64,000 nt of DNA, taken from positions 102,455 to 166,454 of the forward strand of contig NZ_LJCO01000069.1 in the NCBI RefSeq assembly GCF_001399675.1, in the 5' to 3' direction. The stretch is from Paenalicyclobacillus ferrooxydans (lineage in GTDB: Bacteria; Bacillota; Bacilli; Alicyclobacillales; Alicyclobacillaceae). A program made the position numbers and the translations under genes. Below, piece by piece: positions 50,926 through 59,446 of the stretch (its first letter is position 1; each line of letters begins with the position of its first letter). The notes under the pieces are model-generated. The model was given only the letters and a program-made list of their open reading frames with translations. It ran no database searches and was not told the DNA's origin.

Positions 50926-52404
50926 ATGACAACTCCTCTGGATATGCTGCATCAGCCGTATTGGATGACCATGGGGCCGATGATTGTCGTGGCCGCAACA
51001 GGCTTCGTCGTGATGATTCTCGAGTTTATCTTCCGCAAGGGGGACAGACGCTGGCTGACAGTGCTGTCAATGCTCGGCGTTGTCGCGGCTCTCGTTGTGG
51101 CTATTATCCACTTCAACGCAAAGCCGACTTTTGCGCTGAATACTATCGGGGTCGATCCGTTCGCCTCCGTCTTCTCGGTCCTGATTCTCATCTCGGCTCT
51201 CTTGGTCTTGCTCTTTACGCTCGACTTCAGTGCCAAGAGTGATGTCCCGGCGGAGCACACGTACCTCATTCTGTTTGCTGTCGTCGGCGCACTGACCATG
51301 GCTTCCTCCATCGATCTCGTCACCCTCTACGTGGGTCTCGAACTTTTGTCGGTGGCGAGTTATGTCCTGGTTGCAGTCCGGACGCATTCGATTCGCAGCG
51401 TTGAGGGCGGCATCAAGTACATGCTGATGGGCGCACTCGGCTCAGCCGTCCTGCTCTACGGGATGTCGTTCATCTACGGCATCTCAGGTACGACGAATCT
51501 GATGAATCTTAGCGGTGCCGGTCTGCAGATGTTCTCTACGTACCCGGCCATTACCGTGATCGGCTTCTTGATGATGCTGATTGGCATGGGCTTTAAGCTC
51601 TCGCTGGTTCCGTTCCACATGTGGACACCGGACGCTTACGCCGGCGCACCAACTCCCATCACCTCCTTCTTGGCTACGCTTTCGAAGGCGGCGTCATTTG
51701 GGATGTTGCTGCGGATGTTGGTCTTCATCTTCAACGCACCGGGCGCGCACCTGTTCTACTGGGCAGGTATCATTGCCGCCATCACGATGATTGTCGGTAA
51801 CTTCATCGCCTTGCCGCAGCGGAACATGAAGCGGCTGCTCGCGTTCTCCAGCGTGGCGCAGGCAGGCTACATCCTCGTCCCGTTCGCGATGTTCGGCATC
51901 GCACAGTCGGCGGATTGGGCCGGGCTGTTCGACAGCATCTCGTTCTACCTGTTCGCTTACACGTTCATGACGGTCGGCGCGTTTGCTATCGTCTATCTGC
52001 TCGAGCGTGACAAGGGATCACTCGATTCAGATGCGCTGATTGGACTTTATCAGCGGTCTCCATGGCTGGCTGTCGCACTGACCATCTTTGTTCTGTCGCT
52101 CGCCGGCATGCCGCTGACGGCAGGCTTCCTTGGGAAGTTCTACATCTTCGTCGACACCATGCACTTTAGCACCATCTGGCTTGGCGTCATCCTCTTTGCG
52201 ACCAGCGTCGTGTCGTTCTACTACTACATCGGCTGGCTGCGAAAGGTGTACCAGAAGGAGCCGGTCGCGGAAGTGACCGCCTTGTCTGCAAGCCCGATTA
52301 TGCACACCCTTGTTGCGGTTTGTGTGATTGGCACGCTGGCACTCGGTATCGTTCCTGCATTGCTCCTGCACCCGCTCGCAGGCCTGCCGTGGATTTACGG
52401 GTGA
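50926..52404 (+). CDS. nuoN: NADH-quinone oxidoreductase subunit N
   Basis: A 492-residue antiporter-like subunit, last gene of the operon. SLVPFHMWTPDAYAGAPTPITSF and the STLSKAASF-type lysine helix are present, with LLAFSSVAQAGYILV. No nuoE, nuoF or nuoG follows. The stop runs directly into a CGATAAG minisatellite. Confidence 0.96.
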   Translation: MTTPLDMLHQPYWMTMGPMIVVAATGFVVMILEFIFRKGDRRWLTVLSMLGVVAALVVAIIHFNAKPTFALNTIGVDPFASVFSVLILISALLVLLFTLDFSAKSDVPAEHTYLILFAVVGALTMASSIDLVTLYVGLELLSVASYVLVAVRTHSIRSVEGGIKYMLMGALGSAVLLYGMSFIYGISGTTNLMNLSGAGLQMFSTYPAITVIGFLMMLIGMGFKLSLVPFHMWTPDAYAGAPTPITSFLATLSKAASFGMLLRMLVFIFNAPGAHLFYWAGIIAAITMIVGNFIALPQRNMKRLLAFSSVAQAGYILVPFAMFGIAQSADWAGLFDSISFYLFAYTFMTVGAFAIVYLLERDKGSLDSDALIGLYQRSPWLAVALTIFVLSLAGMPLTAGFLGKFYIFVDTMHFSTIWLGVILFATSVVSFYYYIGWLRKVYQKEPVAEVTALSASPIMHTLVAVCVIGTLALGIVPALLLHPLAGLPWIYG

Positions 52405-52497
52405 TAAGTGGCCGATAGGCGGTCGATAAGCGGTCGATAAGTGTTCGATAAGTGTTCGATAAGTGGCAGATGAGTGGCAGATGAGTGGCAGATGAGC
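52405..52497. repeat. 11-bp minisatellite after nuoN
   Basis: About eight imperfect copies of CGATAAGTGGT/CAGATGAGTGG begin in the nuoN stop codon (TGATAAGTGGC). Confidence 0.8.
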
Positions 52498-52663
52498 CCG
52501 GTGTGCTGGGCCTGAACGCAAAAGCCGCAAGAACGGCGAGACGGCACGGGTCTAGCGAGCCGACCAGGGTTCACGCCGGCCACACGTGGCACATCAGGGT
52601 ATGAAGCCAAGGCCTCTACCATGTAGACCGAGCACCGATTCAACTGAAAATGACATTAGAAGG

Positions 52664-52695
52664 TAGGGCCCCGCTCTTGGCGGGGCCCTATTTCG
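52664..52695 (+). terminator. Rho-independent terminator of the nuo operon
   Basis: TAGGGCCCCGC (52664-52674) pairs with GCGGGGCCCTA (52680-52690) around TCTTG, followed by TTTCG. It lies 260 bp past nuoN. Confidence 0.75.
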
Positions 52696-52761
52696 TCGTG
52701 GGTAATTCATATGGGGCGCAGCCTTGTGGTGGTTGGTACCCTTTCATACAAGTTGACACGC

Positions 52762-53285
52762 AGCTAAGTCGGTGTCGCCGACTAAGCAGGGCCCCAGACG
52801 CCTTCGGACACGGGTCTAAGTCGGTGTCACCGACTAAACCGAGGCCGCAGAGACAATTAGTAGGCTGACACCGACTAAGGTCTGCCAAGGATGCCCCGTT
52901 AGTAGGCTGTGACCGACTAAGCAGGGCCTCAGACGCCTCGAGACACGGTTCTAAGTCGGTGTCACCGACTAAACCGAGGCCGCAGAGACAATTAGTAGGC
53001 TGACACCGACTAAGGTCTGCCAAGGATGCCCCGTTAGTAGGCTGTGACCGACTAAGCGAGGCCCCAGACGCCGTCGGAGACGCAGCTAAGTCGCTGACAC
53101 CGACTAAACCGAGGCCGCAGAGACAATTAGTAGGCTGACACCGACTAAGGTCTGCCGAGGATGTCCCATTAGTAGGCTGTGACCGACTAAGCAGTGCCCC
53201 AGACGCCGTCGGAGACGCAGCTAAGTCGCTGTCACCGACTAAACCGAGGCCGCAAACACAATTAGTAGGGTGTCCCCGACTAAAG
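52762..53285. repeat. TTAGTCGG palindrome array with 135-bp higher-order period
   Basis: Boxes ending CACCGACTAA (or GACCGACTAA) occur with this half at 52828, 52869, 52911, 52963, 53004, 53046, 53098, 53139, 53181, 53233 and 53274, in steps of 41, 42 and 52 bp that repeat as a 135-bp unit. The best box is an odd palindrome: AGTCGGTG and CACCGACT around one T. A related box at 52767-52783 starts the array. Frames through it are repeat-coded, not genes. Confidence 0.9.
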
Positions 53286-53608
53286 ATCCCCAACTTCCAT
53301 AGTGCCTCGATAGGGCACCGCGCCCCGGAAGTGCGGTAGAATAGAAGCTAAGTTGACATCAGACCGGGTTGGCTGGAAGAGATGGAGTGATGCTCCACCG
53401 TGACGAGTTGAACCACGACCCGCAGCGACAAGTTGAAGCACGGGACGTAATCACCACATGTGGTGTGAGCCGCAGCGTCAAGTTGCGTCAAGTTGCGGAC
53501 AGTTGCGACCAGTTCGACCCAGTTGCAGCGTACGTGCATCGACCAGCTGTGACTGAGCAGGTGTTATTGCGCTTAAGTCGCAAGCAAAGACACGGGGGTA
53601 GACTTTCG

Positions 53609-53878
53609 ATGGGTATCGGTACAACAGGTGCGGCGAATACACAATACACGGTCATGGTCGCCGCCGACGGGTTTATTTTTATTATCGCATTCCTTGTAGG
53701 CACCTATTATTCGTGGAGAGCCTTGGGAATCTTAAAGTGGGACAAATTTGTGTTCGATCCGATGGGCGTACAGGCCCGCATCCTTCGCTTTCTCATGTCC
53801 ATGGCCGGAGGCTTTATGGTTGGCCTGATTGCTATCGCCTACCTCGTCGCGGGACAGGCCCTGCGCATCTTGTTCTAA
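53609..53878 (+). CDS. ywzB: DUF1146 family small membrane protein (YwzB)
   Basis: An 89-residue protein with two membrane helices (GFIFIIAFLVGTYYSWRAL and GGFMVGLIAIAYLVAG), joined by a conserved loop (WDKFVFDPMGVQARILRFL). YwzB-like proteins are conserved in bacilli between atpC and ywmB/murAA but have no known role. ATG at 53609 follows GGGGGTAG; the longer frame to 53369 is short-repeat sequence. Here nuo has been inserted between atp and ywzB. Confidence 0.88.
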   Translation: MGIGTTGAANTQYTVMVAADGFIFIIAFLVGTYYSWRALGILKWDKFVFDPMGVQARILRFLMSMAGGFMVGLIAIAYLVAGQALRILF

Positions 53879-53954
53879 GACTCGTCGACCAGTTGATCGC
53901 ATCTGGCCCGGTTTCAGGAGTAACTAGTCCCCCATTTCATCCGTCGATCCGTTC

Positions 53955-53985
53955 AAAGTTGGCAGGCCCCTGACCTGCCTTCCAC
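53955..53985. repeat. degenerate GGCAGGCC hairpin copy
   Basis: TTGGCAGGCCCCTGACCTGCCTTCC-type sequence (53959-53983) matches, in inverse orientation, the hairpin family at 3747, 32772 and 41705. It may end ywzB transcription. Confidence 0.45.
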
Positions 53986-54140
53986 ATCATCATTGTTATT
54001 ATCTTCAGCACCATCTTTGATCCCAGAAATCGTTCTCTTCGACCCCGGAAACGGCCAACTTCAATCCAATAAATAACCCCCCCGATCCAAATAAATCACC
54101 ATCTTTAGCCCCAGAATCATTCTCTTCGTTCCAAGAAACC

Positions 54141-54193
54141 ATCCTCTTTGATCCTCTTTGATCCTCTTTGATCCTCTTTGATCCTCTTTGATC
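54141..54193. repeat. 10-bp minisatellite (ATCCTCTTTG), five perfect units
   Basis: Five exact copies of ATCCTCTTTG and one partial copy stand at 54141-54193 in a pyrimidine-rich stretch of the ywzB-ywmB gap. A DnaA-box cluster follows; no gene is seen from 53879 to 54945. Confidence 0.9.
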
Positions 54194-54273
54194 CGATGAA
54201 TCACTCGAACGAACCCTCTTCGTCTAGTCCCATGTCATCATGCGCCAAACCATTGCATTCAAAACTCGGCCTC

Positions 54274-54405
54274 TGTGGACAAAAATGGAGTTATCCACAG
54301 AAACATGTAACATGTCCACAGAAAATCTGTGCATATCCACAAAATTAGCGGTATACTCCACAATTAAGTTCGGGTTTCCCACATTTCCTTAGACACTTAT
54401 CCACA
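54274..54405 (+). other. DnaA-box-like cluster with 21-bp phasing
   Basis: Six plus-strand nonamers related to TTATCCACA start at 54291 (TTATCCACA), 54312 (ATGTCCACA), 54333 (ATATCCACA), 54354 (TACTCCACA), 54375 (TTTCCCACA) and 54397 (TTATCCACA). The steps are 21, 21, 21, 21 and 22 bp, two helical turns each. A minus-strand box TTGTCCACA lies at 54282-54274 and a weaker one at 54336-54328. The surroundings are AT-richer than the window. No dnaA, dnaN or other origin gene is near. Confidence 0.75.
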
Positions 54406-54684
54406 GTGAACTAAGATGGCTACCCCCTAGAATGACCGTAATCAACGCCTCCGTGTGTGGATTCCATATACCTAAACTTTAAACGTGTAATTCTGCAACT
54501 CGTTCCAGAATATATTCAGTGTGCTGTCGGCTCAACTCAGTGCCCGCCATGACGTGCTGTCGGTCCAATCGCGAGTTAACTCTGGTCGTTAACCGTTGTC
54601 GGGAGGTGCTGCCACCCAGGCCCGCCGTGGGTCGGAATGCGCTGCTGCGGGCCCTATGTAATTTGGGACTGGTGGGGCTCATGA

Positions 54685-55989
<1,305 letters not shown>

Positions 55990-56049
55990 TACGGAGAGGC
56001 GAGGCTTCGATGGAGGAGTACTGAGCGGTTGCGTACAGGAGTTGACGCA

Positions 56050-57333
56050 ATGGCGAAGATCGTGATTGAAGGCGGGCACCGGATCTCCGGGACAGTCCGC
56101 ATTGGTGGCGCTAAGAACGCAGTGCTGCCCATCCTAGCCGCCAGCCTACTGGCCTCCGACGGAGCCAGTTACATTGATGATGTCCCTTCACTACTTGACG
56201 TAGAACATATGCTGCAAACCATTGAGGCACTCGGCTGTGATGTGCAAAACGGTCTGGGAAGCATCCGAATAGATGCAACGCATGTCAATTCATACGAACC
56301 ACCGCACGATCTCGTTCGTCAGATGCGGGCGTCTTTCGTAGTGGCGGGACCGTTGTTGACCCGCGTGGGTGAAGCGGTGATCGCGTTGCCTGGCGGTTGC
56401 AATATCGGACCCCGACCCGTCGATCTGCACATCAAGGGACTCGAGGCGATGGGTGCAGAAGCGCGAATTGAGAACGGTTGCGTGCACTTCCGCGCACCCA
56501 AGGGCGGCCTGCACGGTACGCGCATTTACTTAGACATTCCAAGTGTCGGTGCGACACAAAACATCATGATGGCAGCTTGTCTGGCACAAGGTCAGACGAT
56601 TATTGAGAACGCAGCGAAAGAGCCTGAGAATGTCGATCTCGCGAATTACCTCAACGCCATGGGCGCCCGCGTTCGCGGTGCGGGGACAGACACCATCCGT
56701 ATCGAAGGTGTCGACGCAATGCACGGGGCGAACCATAATGTGATTCCGGATCGGATCGAAGCAGGTACATTCCTCATTGCAGGTGCAATCGCCGGAAACG
56801 GCGTGTACGTTGAGAATGCACTGTCTCAACACCTGAGTTCCTTGCTCGCCAAGTTGGAAGAGGCGGGCGCCATCATTGAGGACGACGTGCGGGGCATCCG
56901 TGTGTATCCCGTTCAGTCGGGTCGGATGCGCGCGCTCGATGTCAAGACCCACTACCATCCCGCTTATCCAACGGATATGCAGGCACAGATGGTAGCAGCT
57001 CTTTGTACAGCCGTCGGTACGAGCACGATTACGGAGACCGTGTTTGAAAATCGGTTTATGCATGTCGCAGAACTGCAACGCATGGGTGCGGAGATTCACA
57101 TCGAAGGGCGTACCGCCATCATTGAAGGGATTCATCGGCTTTCTGGTGCAGAGGTGACTTCCACAGACTTGCGGGCAGGTGCGGCACTTGTGATTGCGGG
57201 ATTGGTCGCAGACGGTGTCACAACCGTCGGAGGCTTGCATCACATCGACAGGGGTTACGACAACCTCGTCGGTAAGTTCCAGGCCCTCGGGGCGAACATT
57301 CGCCGGATCGAGGAGGCAGTTGAAGTCTGTTAG
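56050..57333 (+). CDS. murA: UDP-N-acetylglucosamine 1-carboxyvinyltransferase
   Basis: First committed step of peptidoglycan synthesis: transfers enolpyruvate from PEP to UDP-GlcNAc. The 427-residue protein has GGAKNAVLPILAAS (Lys/Asn pair), the catalytic Cys117 in LPGGCNIGPRPVDLH (so fosfomycin-sensitive in type) and DRIEAGTFLIAGA. ATG at 56050 follows AGGAG and gives the family N-terminus (KIVIEGGHRISGTVRIGG); a TTG at 56029 would add seven residues. It corresponds to murAA, which in B. subtilis also precedes spoIID. Confidence 0.96.
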   Translation: MAKIVIEGGHRISGTVRIGGAKNAVLPILAASLLASDGASYIDDVPSLLDVEHMLQTIEALGCDVQNGLGSIRIDATHVNSYEPPHDLVRQMRASFVVAGPLLTRVGEAVIALPGGCNIGPRPVDLHIKGLEAMGAEARIENGCVHFRAPKGGLHGTRIYLDIPSVGATQNIMMAACLAQGQTIIENAAKEPENVDLANYLNAMGARVRGAGTDTIRIEGVDAMHGANHNVIPDRIEAGTFLIAGAIAGNGVYVENALSQHLSSLLAKLEEAGAIIEDDVRGIRVYPVQSGRMRALDVKTHYHPAYPTDMQAQMVAALCTAVGTSTITETVFENRFMHVAELQRMGAEIHIEGRTAIIEGIHRLSGAEVTSTDLRAGAALVIAGLVADGVTTVGGLHHIDRGYDNLVGKFQALGANIRRIEEAVEVC

Positions 57334-57359
57334 TTAGTTAGCCAGTTAATTGGCAGGCC

Positions 57360-57402
57360 TTTAGAGCTGGGACGCTCTAGCGGTCTGTTTTTTTTTTTTT
57401 TT
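57360..57402 (+). terminator. terminator after murA with 15-T run
   Basis: TAGAGC (57362-57367) pairs with GCTCTA (57374-57379), and after eight bases comes an uninterrupted run of 15 T residues (57388-57402). The stem is short but the T tract is the longest in the window. Confidence 0.6.
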
Positions 57403-57404
57403 AT

Positions 57405-57580
57405 CCGCTTCAGCGGTCTTGCCTGGGATGTCTGCATGCTGCTTTAGAGGTCTGCCCTCGTCGACCTCCCTTGTCGGTCTGCCTGTCGGGTCTGCCTGTT
57501 CGGGTTCTTTCGTAGCCTGTAGAGGTCTGCGCTCGTCGGTCTGCCCTCATGGGTCTCCCTTTAGCGGTTTGCTCGGGCAC
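57405..57580. repeat. GGTCTGCC-rich imperfect repeats
   Basis: GTCTGCCT, GTCTGCCC and related 12- to 24-bp copies fill the gap between the murA terminator and the end of the convergent 2duf gene. No gene is seen in 57334-57710. Confidence 0.65.
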
Positions 57581-57710
57581 GCTTCCACAGGATGTAGCCG
57601 ACCAGTGACTCCTGCCGTGCCGCCCCTCGACAGGGGGCGCACAAGGCCAGGTTCTGTGGCGGTTGAAATCGTGCGCTCGGGATATCCGACAAAGTCTGCC
57701 GTACCACAGT

Positions 57711-58577
57711 TTACGACTTCGGGCCTTCCAAGAGAGGCGTGGTTTGAGCGATCACCCGTTGCAACGATTGTGCACACGTTGTGTACAGTTGCTTGGCAGC
57801 GGGATTTTCTGTCTCAAGGGCAAATGTTTCGAGGCTGGCCTGGGCTTGCTTCAGTGTGGCAAGGGTTGTTGGGTGGGCATTGCTTCGGGTCGGTGGGGGT
57901 GTCATCGTATCATCGTAAAAGTCCACGTGAACCGAACCCATTCCGTCCACCTGTGCCAAAGCGATTGACTGGATGTGTTTGATCCCTTGTCTCCGCAGTT
58001 CACCTGCCAGCCAACTCCGACTGACCCCAAGCTGTGCTAACGCTTGTGCCTGAACCAAACCATCAATCACGACATCCACCGGACCCGACGTGTTTTCCAC
58101 CGGGATATTTAATTGCTTCGGTGTCACTGGCTGACTTTCCGATTTCAAAAGCACGCTCAGTTGCCCGTCCGGCTCCAGAACCCCCATTTCCACATCCGCA
58201 ACTTGAAACGCATTCTTTTGCCGCAGCATGGACAATAACTGAGCCATGGGGGTCTGTGCTTTTTTCAAGTTGTCCTCAAGGACTTTCCCACCTTGAACGA
58301 CAATGGTGGGCTGCTTACCGATCAAGGTCGCAAACTGCGGTGACTTGAGGCTTGCCCACTGTGCGAGCAGAGTCAGACCGATCCACGTTGCCACGGACAC
58401 AAACCAGTGCGTCCACGATACTCCGATGTCCACAGCGGTGATCCCCGTCATACACGCAATCGCGAACGCTATGACCGCCATCAGGTTTTGCGCCAGAACC
58501 CGTGCAACAATGACGATCCCGATAAATGTGGTGATGCTGTGCAACAGCACAGTGACTTCATCCGACAGATGTATCAA
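57711..58577 (-). CDS. 2Duf-type protein: DUF421 (YetF) membrane protein fused to DUF1657
   Basis: A 288-residue protein. Residues about 10-75 hold three membrane helices, followed by the soluble DUF421 domain (GKQPTIVVQGGKVLEDNLKKA, QLLSMLRQKNAFQVADVEMGVLEPDGQLSVLLK). The last 45 residues (TLATLKQAQASLETFALETE and on) form a DUF1657 module. This combination defines 2Duf, known from the mobile spoVA2 operon of heat-resistant bacilli, where it sits in the spore inner membrane and raises wet-heat resistance. Here it stands next to murA and spoIID with no spoVA genes. TTG start after GGGTGAG. Confidence 0.82.
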   Translation of the reverse strand: MIHLSDEVTVLLHSITTFIGIVIVARVLAQNLMAVIAFAIACMTGITAVDIGVSWTHWFVSVATWIGLTLLAQWASLKSPQFATLIGKQPTIVVQGGKVLEDNLKKAQTPMAQLLSMLRQKNAFQVADVEMGVLEPDGQLSVLLKSESQPVTPKQLNIPVENTSGPVDVVIDGLVQAQALAQLGVSRSWLAGELRRQGIKHIQSIALAQVDGMGSVHVDFYDDTMTPPPTRSNAHPTTLATLKQAQASLETFALETENPAAKQLYTTCAQSLQRVIAQTTPLLEGPKS

Positions 58578-58789
58578 AAGCTCTCACCCGCTTGAACCCA
58601 TGATGGGGGAATGTATGAAGTACGGTACAAAAGCAATCAAAAATGGACCATACAGTGCAGTCCGAAGAGCGATCCCATCCGGACCGCCCTCCGACTGCCT
58701 CATCTGAACTTACTTGCTGCATTGCTCTATTGCTCTATTGCTGCCTCAGCGCTAAATCTGGCGAGTTCCTATTAAATCAAAACCCCGCA

Positions 58790-58996
58790 TTAGAACCCTT
58801 TATACTGCGGTTCCTCCTGTTCAAGCTGCTGAACGCGGGATTCCAGTGCCGTTACGATAGTCTCTGTTTGTGACGCTGCATCCTGGTACAACTGCTTTGC
58901 CTGCTGATTCTGTGTCTGCAGTGCAAACTGCTCAAAGCTCGCTTGTGCACTCTTGAGTCCGGCAAGGGTCTGTTTTACCTGACTTGCTACTGTCAT
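58790..58996 (-). CDS. DUF1657 small protein
   Basis: A 68-residue helical protein (SQVKQTLAGLKSAQASFEQF, QNQQAKQLYQDAASQTETIV) clearly paralogous to the C-terminal module of the neighbouring 2Duf protein. ATG at 58996 follows GAGGAGGCG. It lies 212 bp upstream of 2duf in the same direction, likely one unit. In spoVA2 operons DUF1657 proteins flank spoVAC/AD/AE and 2duf. Their role is unknown; spore association is inferred. Confidence 0.85.
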   Translation of the reverse strand: MTVASQVKQTLAGLKSAQASFEQFALQTQNQQAKQLYQDAASQTETIVTALESRVQQLEQEEPQYKGF

Positions 58997-59150
58997 CAAA
59001 TCGCCTCCTCTACACCCAAATGAAATGCGGGTTGCCCACATCGTTTTGATGTTCCGCAATCCCGACGCTCACAGGTTGCGCGATTCACATCGGGAAATAC
59101 CATATTCCTACAGGAAATTTCAGGGTACCTATCCACTCCTAGGCCGGTGC

Positions 59151-59180
59151 TCATAACCTGTCCACTTCGCTCATACCTCT
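59151..59180 (+). promoter_or_regulatory. possible sigma-E type promoter for spoIID
   Basis: TCATAAC (59151-59157), 14 bp, CATACCTCT (59172-59180) fits the sigma-E pattern KMATATT / CATACAHT at most positions. It is 267 bp from spoIID with a repeat between, so it is tentative. Confidence 0.35.
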
Positions 59181-59224
59181 GTATACAGGGAGTCGTCTGT
59201 GCGCTCCCCGCCAGGTTGGACAAC

Positions 59225-59385
59225 CACATGCATCCACACGCGTGGGACATGGCACTACATGCATCCACATCGGTTGGACATGGCACCACATGCAACCACA
59301 TAGGAGGGCCATGCCACTCGGTGCATCTGCATGCGTGGGACATGCAACCATCATGCATCCACACGTGCGGGACATGCCCCTGCGA
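59225..59385. repeat. CATGCATCCACACGTGGGACATG-type minisatellite
   Basis: Five or six imperfect units of about 30 bp, containing CATGCATCCACA and GTGGGACATG(G/C), lie between the DUF1657 gene and spoIID. Confidence 0.75.
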
Positions 59386-59446
59386 TCAACGACACGCACG
59401 ACTCGACACAGCCAGTTAACCAGGACCGCGATAGGGAGGGATCCGT

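Noticed and set aside
52688..53293. 201-codon minus-strand frame of LSRSQPTNGASLADL-type repeats
   Set aside because: Encoded entirely by the 135-bp palindrome array; the array explains the open frame.
54274..54405. Chromosomal origin oriC
   Set aside because: No dnaA, dnaN, rpmH or gidA nearby and no clear AT-rich unwinding trio; the neighbouring genes are those of the ywm region. A titration or regulatory cluster fits better.
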